The position numbers were made by a program, and so were the translations under genes. This document shows positions 46,076 to 56,246 of a DNA stretch of 64,000 nt, one piece after another. The stretch is from Magnolia sinica (Eukaryota > Streptophyta > Magnoliopsida > Magnoliales > Magnoliaceae), in contig NC_080585.1 in assembly GCF_029962835.1 (NCBI RefSeq), positions 61,429,443 through 61,493,442 of the forward strand, read 5' to 3'. The notes under the pieces were generated by a model. The model was not told where the DNA came from and did no database searches. It saw nothing but the letters and a program-made list of their open reading frames with translations. Position 1 is the stretch's first letter, and the number at the start of each line of letters is the position of its first letter.

Positions 46076-46088
46076 AAATAGGGGCATC
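46076..46088 (+). other. Polypurine-tract-like AAATAGGGGCATC
   Basis: Lies directly before TGTAGACACCCC. In plant Tat elements a purine tract of this type precedes the 3' LTR, which would make the LTR plus-sense although the pol to its left is minus-sense. Confidence 0.45.
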
Positions 46089-46555
46089 TGTAGACACCCC
46101 ACCCTAGGTTGATAAGTTGATTGAGTTTGAACTGATGGATGGTGAACCACACCCCAATCCTAACCCTAACACTAGAAGCCTAAACCTTATGAACCCCAAT
46201 CATAAACCCTAAACTCATCCCATTCAACCCAGTAAGCCTAATCAACCCAGTCAACCTAGTTCTAAACCCTAGGAACCAAAAATCCTAAAGCCTAGAGTCA
46301 GCTCGACAAGTCAACTATACTCGGTCAGCCTACCCAATCCAACAACCCAATTGAATCACCTAGTTAAGCCTAAAAGCAAGCCTGAACCCGAGTCCAAAAG
46401 CAAGCCCAATCGAAGAAATAGGTAAAACCCCAAAGTAGCAACCTTACAGCAAAGCCTCCACACGCTTGGAGGAGGCTACATGCCAAAGCAAGTACAAGTG
46501 GGGACCGGCAGTGACCATCTTGCCACTGGCCATATTGCACTCCCCATCTTTGGGG

Positions 46556-46560
46556 TGGCA
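46556..46560. other. Left target-site duplication of solo LTR
   Basis: TGGCA, identical to 49978-49982. Confidence 0.85.
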
Positions 46561-48238
46561 TGTAACACTCTGAACTTTTCAATACCCGAGTATTGAAAGT
46601 TATTGAGTGTTACCATGAAATTTAACTTATTATGTACATGAGTATGATACCAATCTAGCTATCCTAACCTTACATATATTCTCCTACACGAATTTGACCG
46701 TTGGGAACGATCTCCGTCCATAGATCAAGTTATCTGACCGTTGATTTTAAGATAGGATCATCATATACCTAAATATTTTCACTTGTTCATCATAACCAAC
46801 CGCTCAGTCAAATATGCACTGTTAAATAGAGACATCTAACCGTTCACTTTGATTTTGGACCACCCGATAGTAGTAAACTAGCTACTTGATCTCTACATCT
46901 ACTCATACACACGTCAAGTTGATATTCTGATCTGTTTATCTTGTTCATCACATATGAATATGCTTAACCTACCATAAGAACTACAATATGAGAAACTTAC
47001 ACATGTGAACAAGACACTCAAATCTAGCGATACACATGTTCTACCCTTAATCACTCCAGAAACTCATCTTGTATTCTTCCATCTACAAAATTGGCCATAC
47101 ATATACCTATATTCACTATTAGAGTACTAACCATCAAGTTTTTCTATTTTAAACATGTCACCTGACCATTCATTGTATGGTTTGATATATGTACATTCCT
47201 TAATTAATTTGGTAAAAAACTCTTTATTCATAATGATTTACATATAAATCCTTTCGTAAGAATTACTTAGAAACATGCCTATAACCATGTAAAACCATTA
47301 GATTTTCTAAAACTCTCATGTCAGCAAAAATTATGAAGATGTCATTAACCTCGACCTCTGAATTCTAGATCACATAGTTCCCATGATCCGTTTGATGTGA
47401 AAATTTATACTATGCCTATGTATCATAAATTAACCATACATGTCAAATTTCGACCTTTAGATTATTATAAAAGTGAACCAATTGACAAATCAAGCCCTTA
47501 ACCATTGATTTTGGTATTTATTGAGTGAAGAAACCTCGTGAGTAGTCGTAGTAGGATATTTCCCTTTATATGAATGACTTGGATTACCCATAATATAGAC
47601 CAAGTACAAAAATATGAAAACCTCACTTTGGTAGACTTTTCCTTAGGCGAGAAGTTATCCTTTCAAAGCCTATCAACTCCTTATAAATCTGAATCTTCCA
47701 ATTTAACCACTTCCTTCCGTCCGTCGTGACTCAAATTTGGACCATACTCTGGTCTCATATGACTACAATGTTATACAAAATTTAGACCCCGATTTATAAT
47801 CTTGTACCGTTGAATGCTGAAGCCAGTTCCTTCCTTTTGATACAAAAGGTGTATTTTAGATCTAGGCCTTTTCCACCATCGATCAACGACTAAATTTTTC
47901 TCAATCGTTTGTTTATCCTGACTACACATTTTCTCCAAAATTAGGCCCTGATCATTAAGTGTGGACTATTAATTGAGATCAAGTTTTTTTTTACACCCGT
48001 TAGGATAATTTTCAAGATTGGTCAATCTAAATTTCGGATCACCAAGAAAATCATGTACCCGGCTCTATTCGATGACCCTGACACAATGGATGAATTAGAT
48101 TTAAAGAAGGTCGTCAGAAAAGGAAAAATTGAAGAAATTCAATCCAAGTGTGATGTGAAACACGCCCCTCTCATACCGCTCACTCCCTTTTAAAAAGGGG
48201 ACGTGTGTTCCCCTCTCCATTCACACGCCCAACGCCCA

Positions 48239-48239
<1 letters not shown>

Positions 48240-48276
<37 letters not shown>

Positions 48277-48310
48277 AAACAGAGAGAGAGAGAGAGAAAG
48301 AGAAAGAGAA
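48240..48310. repeat. (GA)n microsatellite, interrupted
   Basis: Two GA runs separated by an A8 stretch. Glu-Arg or Leu-Ser open frames across it are artefacts. Confidence 0.95.
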
Positions 48311-48879
48311 GCCTAGACGTCATCTTCCTTCTCCATATATATGATGTCTCCCTCTTACTCAAGCCATGTTGTGATTCATATGGAAGCTTTTCTTGTAAAA
48401 GCTTTCATACAAGGACATCTAGCTAGGGATTAGATCGAAGGCTAAGGTGAGGGATTCCTTTAAGCTTATATTAACTTGAGTTGATATGAATTATTTTGTT
48501 CCCTCATATGTTTTGAATCCTCCATGCAAATATTTAATTTACCCCAATCAATTATTTATCTATTGGGAATTATGGTTAAGGTATGATTTTATTTTATTTT
48601 TTGTTAAAGTGTTATGTTAATTATTCATGATCTTTTTGAATTTAGGTAAGGGTTTTTCCTTTAAGCTTACCTTAATTTAAGTTGATATGAATTACCTTGC
48701 CTTTTACCTATTCGCGTGTTACTTTAATTCTCTCTGTACAATTGTTTAATTTACCATCAACAATTATTTACCCTTTGGGATTATGGTATGATGTTAATTA
48801 CGAGCAATCTTCATTATTTTTATAATGGACGATGGATACAAGTCTTGCCCTTGCTTTACCAATTTTGTTAACCCTTGCT

Positions 48880-48990
48880 ACTCTCTTCTTTGTTAAGTTG
48901 GTCATTGTCACTCTCCTCTTTGTTAAGTTGGTCATTGTCACTTCCCTCTCTGTTGAGTTAGTCATTGCTACTCTTCTCCTTATTTTATTA
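48880..48990. repeat. Tandem repeat, ~27-30 bp, about three to four copies
   Basis: Units 'cttctttgttaagttggtcattgtcact' recur at about 48886, 48915 and 48944 with decay, inside the solo LTR. Confidence 0.8.
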
Positions 48991-49977
48991 GTCATGTATT
49001 ATTTAACTTTATGGCTTGGGCTTGTGCCTTGGAATTCTAAAAATCACATAATTTGAATTATCTATGCAAGTGATGTGTTAGAGGTATTATAACTAGTGAT
49101 TCAAAAATTTATCGTGCAAGTAATGTGTTACGAGTAGCGGCCCTCTTGGTCGGCAAGTAATTCCGTAGTTTGGTTGGCGTGGTGCACAATCGATGTAAGT
49201 AAATTGTCATACATGTTACATCACTTTTTTTGGGATTAGATGTCACAAATAGTCTCTTCATGAACACATCGTGTTACGTAATTCCTCCAACCGCGTTGTT
49301 GTGTCGCCATGAGATGTTCGTATAAATCCACGTTAACGTTGTACACACCGGCGAATCTTTCTAGTTATGAGATGCGGGGCGAGTCGGGTTTCCATGAATT
49401 GTATTCTACATTGTGATGATCACTACATATGATGAACCGCAATCACTTTATTAGGCATGCATTCATGTAGATTGGATGCGCATGTTAATACCTCTCGTAG
49501 TGGTGGAGTACGAGACGTATTAGAACTCTTACTTTACTTCTATGAATCTCTTAAATTATTGTTAATCTTAAAGGATAACCATCACTATAAGTAGGGCGTT
49601 AACCCTTTCCAATCGTACAGATGATGCAGGTAACATACAGATTGAAGACCTAGAGGACCATCTCCCTATAGAAGATTATACTGAAAGAATAAGAAGATAG
49701 TTTTATGAATTAATTTTATACTTCCACTGCGAACTCGATAAATGTATTTAGTTCCCATTGAGAGGGCATTTGATTATTTACTAAATTCTTTTACTCTAAT
49801 AAAATAATCAATACAGTCGATTTTATTCTCATGAATGTATCTAGATGTGATCTCAATTAAAAAAAAAAAAAAAAAAAAATAAGCGCGATTTTTAAAGCAT
49901 CCAATTTATACATTATTAACACCCGATTTTCTCGAGCACGAGTATAAACTTTGGCCGTGAAAATTCGCGATGTTACA

Positions 49978-49982
49978 TGGCA
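49978..49982. other. Right target-site duplication of solo LTR
   Basis: TGGCA, identical to 46556-46560. Confidence 0.85.
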
Positions 49983-50192
49983 TCCCTCAAACATGTGGAA
50001 TCTCCCATTTCTAAACCCAAAGTGTGCGATGGAGGTGTAATTACTCCAATGTCAATCACCTTACCCAATTACACTTTTTCCACCTCATCCAATTCATGAG
50101 ATGATGCCATGTGACAATATCCAATCTTAACGCCTCAACCACCTTTTGCCCCTCGGATCACCAGGAATTACAAGAAAATCAGGTTTTGAGGC

Positions 50193-50200
50193 TATAAATA
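50193..50200 (+). promoter_or_regulatory. TATA box in Tat-type LTR
   Basis: TATAAATA followed by pyrimidine-rich sequence; supports plus-sense transcription of this LTR. Confidence 0.45.
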
Positions 50201-50324
50201 GCTTCATCCCCTTCTCATTTCAAGCATCCAAAACATCCAGAATGGACTCATCCACTCCCATTTCAAAGCCTCATCATCCTTTAGAGGTTCAGCCATTTAG
50301 CCATCCTTCCACCAAGGAGAGTAA

Positions 50325-50746
50325 GAGCCCGTTTGGCCAGGCGGATTGGAAGGGATTGGATGGTATTGGAAGGGATTGGAAGTTAAATCCCGGGATTGGT
50401 CGGGCGTGACAAACAGACTGGGTGATCTGATCCCGAGATATTGCAATCCCATGGATCTTAAGACAATCCACTGACAACACCATCATTACCTTTAAATCCC
50501 ATCCAATCCACCTTAATCCGTTCAAATTTTCCTGGGACATGTTTGGTTCGAGGGATTGGAAGGGATGGGAAGGTTTAATCCCGGGATTAGCCGAGCGTGC
50601 CAAACAGACTCGATATAGCAATCCCGGGATATAGCAATCCCATGGATCTTAAGACAATCCACTGACAACACCATCATTACCTTAAAATCCATGCCATCCA
50701 CCCTAATACCATTCAATCCCTTCCAATCCACCCAGCCAAACAGGCC

Positions 50747-50747
<1 letters not shown>
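50325..50747. mobile_element. Small TIR element with internal duplication (Harbinger/Tourist-like?)
   Basis: Ends GAGCCCGTTTGGC... and ...GCCAAACAGGCCC form inverted repeats of roughly 45 bp (GGCGGATTGGAAGGGATTGG against its complement near 50710-50735). Flanking triplets TAA and TGA could be a decayed 3-bp target duplication of the Harbinger type. Inside, a ~200-bp unit occurs twice in direct order ('taatcccgggattRg', 'cgtgYcaaacagactSg', 'atcttaagacaatccactga'). No coding capacity. The superfamily is a guess. Confidence 0.65.
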
Positions 50748-50807
<60 letters not shown>

Positions 50808-50808
50808 C
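50748..50808. repeat. (GA)n microsatellite
   Basis: About 60 bp of GA with one CAGA interruption, abutting the TIR element. Confidence 0.95.
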
Positions 50809-50838
50809 CTAACGCTGGTCTAGCCTAGCCTAGCTAGA

Positions 50839-50947
50839 GTTCAAGCCTTGTGAGCTTCCCAAGTTCAAATATGAGCCATTTGATTTAGTATACCAGTGTT
50901 CAAGCCTCATGAGCTACCTAAGTTCAAATATGAGCCATTTGATCTAG
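50839..50947. repeat. 59-bp direct duplication
   Basis: GTTCAAGCCT... at 50839 and again at 50898, both containing 'aagttcaaatatgagccatt'. Within the Tat-type LTR. Confidence 0.85.
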
Positions 50948-51978
50948 CCTTGCAATATTACCATTCATCCAAACATCCAAGATTCAATCAGTTTCATCAA
51001 ATCAAAGCATTAACATCGTGCAATATTCATTCTCTTTTTAACCCCCTTGCTCCTCATATATATCAGCATTACATCGCATTCCATCGTTTTCTTGTATCTG
51101 ACCGATATGCTTATGCTTTACGGCTTGCCAATATAATTGAAACTGGCCCACAAAAACCTTAGCTAGTTAGTTATCATTTTATCCTAAACATTAATACATC
51201 TTCAAGCATCCCATAATCCCATTTCTACCTACCGTGCACCCTACACTCAATCGTTTTGAACGTATGCTCTACGGCTTGCCGATATAATCGGATCCTGCCT
51301 ATTAGAATTTTGAATCGATCAATCACCATTGTCATTACATCGAATTACATTTTCTACACGCGAGAACTAGTCTTATTCCTCGAAAATTAGTGAGATCATG
51401 TGAAGTAAAGACCGTACATCTGCACGGACAAAGTAGATGCCTAACCCCAACACCTTCCCTCTCTCTAACTACGGCCCCTTAATTAAAATCTTTAGAACGC
51501 AAACTCATGAGTCATATTAGGATTAAGAATCTTCAGGTTCTCAATCTTAAACTTTTCTGCAGGGTCTAACTGATTGTAGGATTATAATAATTAGTTTGAG
51601 ACGACCCTCGTCAAATATAACACCTTTTTACCCCAAATAAAAGCCCTCAAGCGAGACAAGTGAAAGAGAAAATTGATTTCCCGTCCCTAAAAAATCCTCC
51701 CTCTAGCATCCACGCATCCACACATACAAGTCATAGTGGGCCCAATCAAAAAGTAACTCCCAAAGTCCTTGTCCAACCATGACTTGACTGCTCCTGATTT
51801 TGACCGCTCAACCATGAGCACTTAAATTAACTTTCAGATGGCACCTTAGTCCCATGCAGACTAGAGATCAAATTAAAATTAAAATAAGGACCACGTGTGA
51901 TTCTTGAGGGCCACACCAAAGGAAATAATTGAGAGAGGAGTTGGCCCTTAATTTTTAAGGTGATAATTATATAAAATT

Positions 51979-52060
51979 CACTCCAACCATTAGATTCCAC
52001 ACAAAAATACTAGCTTTGTCACTCCAACCATTACATTCCACACAAAAATACAAGCTACGC
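51979..52060. repeat. 41-bp tandem duplication
   Basis: CACTCCAACCATTASATTCC... at 51979 and 52020 with four or five differences. Confidence 0.85.
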
Positions 52061-52740
52061 CGTAAATATATACCCATCATATACATATATGTTTCTCATG
52101 ACCGCACCTAAATAGTTTGGAAGGCCGGTGAGCATTGTCCTGTATACCATTGTCCGCACTGAAATACATGCGGTCCTTTGGTCCACCTGAAACACAGATG
52201 GAACTGACTTTTGAGAGCTTGGCCTAACATGCGACAACTGACCTGATGGTCGGGATGGATTCATAAACATCAGGGTCAGACCGACCGAAACCACAGACAG
52301 GATTGTAGGTTGTGGAATGATAATCAACGTGAAATGATAGTTACATCGACCGTGAGATGATAGTTACATCAATTAATAAGGCAGCTTTTTTAAAAGCTTA
52401 TTTGAAAAAAGCACTTGAATATAAATTCCATAATAGTTAGGTGGTGATTTTTTTTTTCTAAATCACTTCTACAAACTGCGAAGGTAGAACATTGGAAGAA
52501 GAAAAACACAATACTCTGTCGATAATCAACCATTAACCAGTATTATAACCGCAGGATGTCTAAACAGGACTCACGGAAAGATTCGGGGCGAGTTTGTCAG
52601 AGGCGGTGCAAGCCAACGGTTGGACCACATAACTATGGCAGAAATCAGCTCCCATATTGTAGTGAGGCAGACCAAACCAGAGAGAAAAATTGCAAGCCAT
52701 TGATAAATAGCAAAATGAATGTTAGGTCCATTCTATGAGT

Positions 52741-52856
52741 AGATTTGGTTGCTTTTTGCCCAAAGGTCTCTCTCTCTCTCTCTCAGATTTGGTTGCTTTT
52801 TGCCCAAAGGACTCTCTCTCTCTCTCTCAGATTTGGTTGCTTTTTGCCCAAAGGAC
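52741..52856. repeat. 44-bp tandem repeat with CT runs, 2.6 copies
   Basis: AGATTTGGTTGCTTTTTGCC plus 'caaagg' then (CT)8-9, at 52741, 52785 and partial 52829. Confidence 0.95.
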
Positions 52857-53040
52857 CTAATCAACTCGTTCTTGGCTACACATAGCCAGACCCAATCAAC
52901 TCATCCGTGACTACACACAAGTCAGACCTAACGAACTCGTTCGTGGCTAAACAAACAGAAGAATACAAATCCCAGGCCTAATCAAATTGTTCATGTCCAC
53001 ACACTAAGCAAGGGCCAATCAACTCGTTCATGGCTACATT
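52857..53040. repeat. Degenerate ~45-bp tandem array
   Basis: 'aatcaactcgttcatggctac' and variants recur at about 52859, 52904, 52930, 52979 and 53016. Confidence 0.7.
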
Positions 53041-53657
53041 TGCCACCAACCAAGTGAGAATGGGGTCGTGTGAAGTTGAACAAACAGAATCACTGATTGA
53101 TCAGATATAACAATGTAATTTCAATTGATTTATTTTGGGGCATTTTTTACTGCAACCAACCAGGCAATGAATGTCTGAAAATATGGTCGAGAACAATAGG
53201 GCTTCCGTAGAGGAACTTACAAGCAAGTGATAAACACATATGGACCAAAAGAACGGATGGGGAGTGTAAATCTCCCAGACATGCCTGGGATTTTAAACAA
53301 TGGCCAGAATTGCCCAATGGGAAATCTTTTGGGCAGATCTATATATTTCAGGCTGCGGAAATTGAAGTCCCTGCCCATTTCCAATTTTCTTAGACTCAAG
53401 AGACAGAAAGCCTGCGAGTTTGCTCAAACCACCATTTCAAACGGCAAGGAAAAGGAACATTAAGCTAAAAGCAGTAATCTGTAATGGTGGACTACTGTAT
53501 GCCGATGAACAAAACGATGAAAAAACAAAAAACTGTTGAAACATTAAAACAAAAGGCCTCTTCAAACTTACTAATCCAAATAAAGCTTGATTCCTTTTAA
53601 GTGAACACCCCCAGCTTCAAACTAGAAAAATAGAAGGCACTGCAGCAGCAACTCTCA

Positions 53658-53723
53658 TCATGGGCGCACTGGATTTGCCACTCCAGCTGGACGTGGTGCT
53701 TGCCCGGGCTTTGGCATATCATC
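53658..53723 (-). CDS. Putative terminal exon of an unidentified host gene
   Basis: On the minus strand a strong 3' splice site (pyrimidine-rich run ending CTTTCTGCAG at 53724-53733) is followed by a 66-nt open stretch ending in TGA (53658-53660), encoding DDMPKPGQAPRPAGVANPVRP. The Pro/Ala-rich tail looks like a protein C-terminus rather than transposon sequence. Low-complexity-free sequence continues for several hundred bases as a plausible 3' untranslated region. Upstream exons would lie to the right (higher coordinates); I did not recognise any, and 54.0-55.1 kb holds MITE-like elements that could sit in an intron. Protein family not identified. Confidence 0.4.
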   Translation of the reverse strand, partial: DDMPKPGQAPRPAGVANPVRP

Positions 53724-53825
53724 CTGCAGAAAGCACACAAATGAAAACGTGGTTGATATAGACACCAAATAGAGGAGCTGTCACTTGTACAATGTCATAT
53801 TAATCCATGGAAGATGATATATGCA

Positions 53826-53848
53826 CGCACGCGCGCGCACACACACAC

Positions 53849-53884
<36 letters not shown>
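53826..53884. repeat. Compound microsatellite (GC/AC)n(AT)n(AG)n
   Basis: 'acgcacgcgcgcgcacacac' then AT repeats then AG repeats. Confidence 0.95.
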
Positions 53885-54079
53885 TCACGTTCTCCTGCAA
53901 ATGTGCACAGGATACTTTGGTGTGGGACAAAGGGGGTAGGCTGGGGCTCATGGTGGACCTCACCGTAAGTGAATGGTAGAAGCTTAGCCGCAAGGCTAAA
54001 AAATAAGGTAGACATGTGATTTAGGTGAGCCATATAATGATAAATAGTAGGAGAGAGGATGCCTACCCTTAATTTTTAT

Positions 54080-54350
54080 GGAACCCACTGTGATGTTTAC
54101 GTGAGATCTACTCCCAACCATTAGTTGCCTCATAAAATGTTATGCATGTGTACAAAAAATTAGGCCCATGTGTGATTTATGTGGGCCATATCAAGTGAAA
54201 CAATTTGGATGGTGGACGTCCAAGCACTGTTTCCACTCAGGTGGACCACCTGAATTACGGATTTGGCTGATTTTTTAGCCATATAGCTAAATTATCACTA
54301 TACAGCCTATGGTCGGAGTAGATTTCACATGCACATCATGATGGGGGCCA
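54080..54350. mobile_element. Foldback MITE-like element, copy A
   Basis: The left arm 'gtgatgtttacgtgagatctactcccaaccat' pairs with the complement of the right arm ('atggtcggagtagatttcac...catcatgat'), and inner parts ('caggtggaccacctgaattacgg') continue the imperfect hairpin. Same family as 54778-55052. Confidence 0.65.
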
Positions 54351-54700
54351 CCCTTGATTCATCTGGACCACACCACAGAAAGCAGTGGGAAGCGTGACAT
54401 CCACCATTGAAACCATCCTAGGGCCCATAGTGATGTTTAAATGTTCATCCAAATTGTTCATAAGGTCACACTGGCCTGGATGAAAGGGAAACACAAATAC
54501 CAGCTTGATCCAAAACTTCTGTGGCACCTCTGATGTTTTCAATGGTAGGAATTCGATTCCCACAGTTTTGTATGGTGTGGTCCACTTAAGATTTGAATGT
54601 ACTTCAATGTTAGTCCCGTACCTAAAATAAGATGAAAAAATGGATGGGCAGCACAGATAAACTGCATACATCATGGTGGGCCCCATGGTGTCTTCATGGC
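54351..54700. repeat. MITE-like non-coding element of 'GGTGGGCCCCA' type
   Basis: Read on the minus strand it starts 'ggggcccaccatgatgtatgc' and ends '...tggtccagatgaatcaagggtggcccc'. No coding; a related family to the two flanking foldbacks. The 116-residue open frame on the minus strand carries no known motif. Confidence 0.45.
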
Positions 54701-54777
54701 ATGGTAAAGGTGGTAAAGGATGGTAAACACCTCAGTACAGAATCCAGAATTAAATTTACTTAGTAGCCATCTAGTTG

Positions 54778-55052
54778 GGGTGGATCCACTATCATGTATT
54801 TGTAAAATCCACTCCAACCATCAGGTGAGTGACCCAATTTTAGGTCTCAAGCGGAGAAACCAACTCCATCCGTGATTCAGGTGGACCTCATGATTCGAAA
54901 TAACAAAGGGCAACACTCACCATCCAAATTTTTTCCCTTAGTGTGGCCCACATGAGTCACGGATGGGCTTGATTTTTGGGCGTTAGGCCTAAAATGGGAT
55001 AAAACATCTGATGTATGGAGTGGAATTCATATAAACATCACAGTGGCACCCA
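54778..55052. mobile_element. Foldback MITE-like element, copy B
   Basis: Inverted arms: 'ggatccactatcatgtatttgtaaaatccactccaacc' on the left against the complement of 'gtatggagtggaattcatataaacatcacagtggcaccc' on the right. The centre also pairs ('tccgtgattcaggtggacc' against 'ggcccacatgagtcacgga'). About 275 bp, no coding. Confidence 0.7.
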
Positions 55053-56246
55053 CCTGAACCAACCAGGCCTAAGGACTGTGAATAGCTTACTTATAAACAT
55101 CACAATGGCACCCACCTGAACCAACCAGGCCCGAGGACCATGAATAGCTTTAGGTCTGGTGCACAGGAAGCCACCGTGCATATTATATATATGAAACGTC
55201 ACATATTATCATGACCTCCTTCCAATAGGGAGTGTAAATAGCAGATACTGCAATCCACTATACAGAAAATGCCAATAAAATTCATCACGCAAGCAAAGGT
55301 TGATATTCAATGAGATACGGTATGTGCCAGGAAATGCATGATCTAGAGTTGTGTATGATGCAATATTATTTTGCCAAGGCCTAAATGATGCCCACAGAAA
55401 TTAATAATTAATAATAATAATAATCTACTTCAAGAACCTGGGCCTGTGTCTATTTGATGAAAGCTTTAGATGATTCAAAATCCATGAACAGACCACAATC
55501 ACAAGCTTCAACATATCATCACCATTATCATAGCACCATCGCAGCTATTTGAGGCCACCTTTAGGAAATCATGTTTAGCTAATTGTTCCTATCCAAGGCT
55601 CTATCCTCGGGGAAGCGAAGATCATCTCACCATCCCTTCAATCCAAGTCCCTCTTGAACCCTCTATTCATATTAATGTCCTATGTGTTTCCTACATACCA
55701 AGGGGGTATGCCACATGCAAGTGCATATGGAGAGAGGACGCGCATACTGAGGGAGGTGTGGAAGCTGGAGGAAAAGGTCGAGGTTACATGTATGGAGAGC
55801 GAATCATCCCAAGTGATTTCTACTGTGGGCCACCAATCCCCACTTTTTTTCAATTCCATGCCCAAGTTGACTTTTAAATCTGCCACAGTTTTGGGGTTGA
55901 CTTGCTAACATGAGCCAACACATCAGATGTACGAAGTGGATATCACAGCCATCACTGTGGGTGCCACATTGCCTTGCAGATGAGGTCCTAATAATACACT
56001 TCGTACATGCTACATGCAAAGAGGAGAGATTGGTGAGGGTTACTAGTAAGAAAGAACTGAAAGGACAAAAATGTCCTTAAAAAAACAAGGCGTGTCTCTT
56101 CATATTACTAATTTCAGGAGGAACTAGCCAAATACATTTTGCAAGCAAAATCTAAGACGTTGATGGCTTTCAACACGTAAAATTCCAATTACACATCAAG
56201 CAACATCAACATTTTCAAGTTCCCAAAATATCCCTTAGCATTGTTT
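55053..56246. other. Non-coding; possible intron/intergenic
   Basis: An imperfect 56-bp duplication straddles the left edge ('aaacatcacaRtggcaccca' at about 55034 and 55093). AAT repeats at about 55406-55422. No exon or TE protein recognised. Confidence 0.45.

Larger units (their letters stand above)
36751..46088 (-). mobile_element. Tat-like Gypsy retrotransposon with antisense extra ORFs, truncated
   Basis: Minus-strand order from right: gag remnant (about 45750-44700), protease (44692-44240), RT (43721-42890), RNase H (42890-42460), a second archaeal-type RNase H (42130-41909), integrase (41560-40680). Left of pol, 36751-40440 holds plus-strand coding-like units. The second RNase H and integrase type place it in the Tat lineage. 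The left end is fused to the truncated Athila-like RT with no LTR visible there. Confidence 0.78.
46561..49977 (+). mobile_element. Solo LTR, 3417 bp
   Basis: TGTAACACTC...CGATGTTACA, with TG/CA ends extended into a terminal inverted TGTAAC/GTTACA, bounded on both sides by TGGCA. No gag or pol inside. Contains a (GA)n tract (48240-48270), a further GA-rich stretch to 48310, and an A-tract (49859-49879). The family is probably Gypsy from its length and TGTAAC end. A solo LTR arises by recombination between the two LTRs of a full element. Open frames inside, including a Leu-rich one at 48832-49056, derive from short repeats. Confidence 0.88.
46089..51622 (+). repeat. Tat-type LTR-like segment, interrupted by two later insertions
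   Basis: Starts TGTAGACACCCC, the usual Tat LTR start. TATA-like TATAAATA at 50193-50200 (plus). Near the right end, 'agatgcctaaccccaacacc' (51429 on) resembles the 'GCCTAACACCTTCCC' phrase of Tat-family U5. A possible CA end at 51622. Removing the solo LTR with one target copy (46561-49982) and the TIR element (50325-50747) leaves about 1.7 kb, a sensible LTR length. The right end is approximate. Confidence 0.5.
51623..53657. other. Non-coding, with several short tandem repeats
   Basis: No protein motif recognised. Holds a 41-bp duplication (51979-52060), the 44-bp minisatellite at 52741-52856 and a degenerate ~45-bp array at 52857-53040. The part nearest 53657 may be the 3' untranslated region of the putative minus-strand gene. 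Confidence 0.5.

Noticed and set aside
48180..48426. Leu-Ser and Glu-Arg rich frames
   Set aside because: Opposite-strand readings of a GA microsatellite inside a solo LTR.
52055..52327. 90-residue minus-strand frame
   Set aside because: Falls in MITE-like non-coding sequence; no motif.
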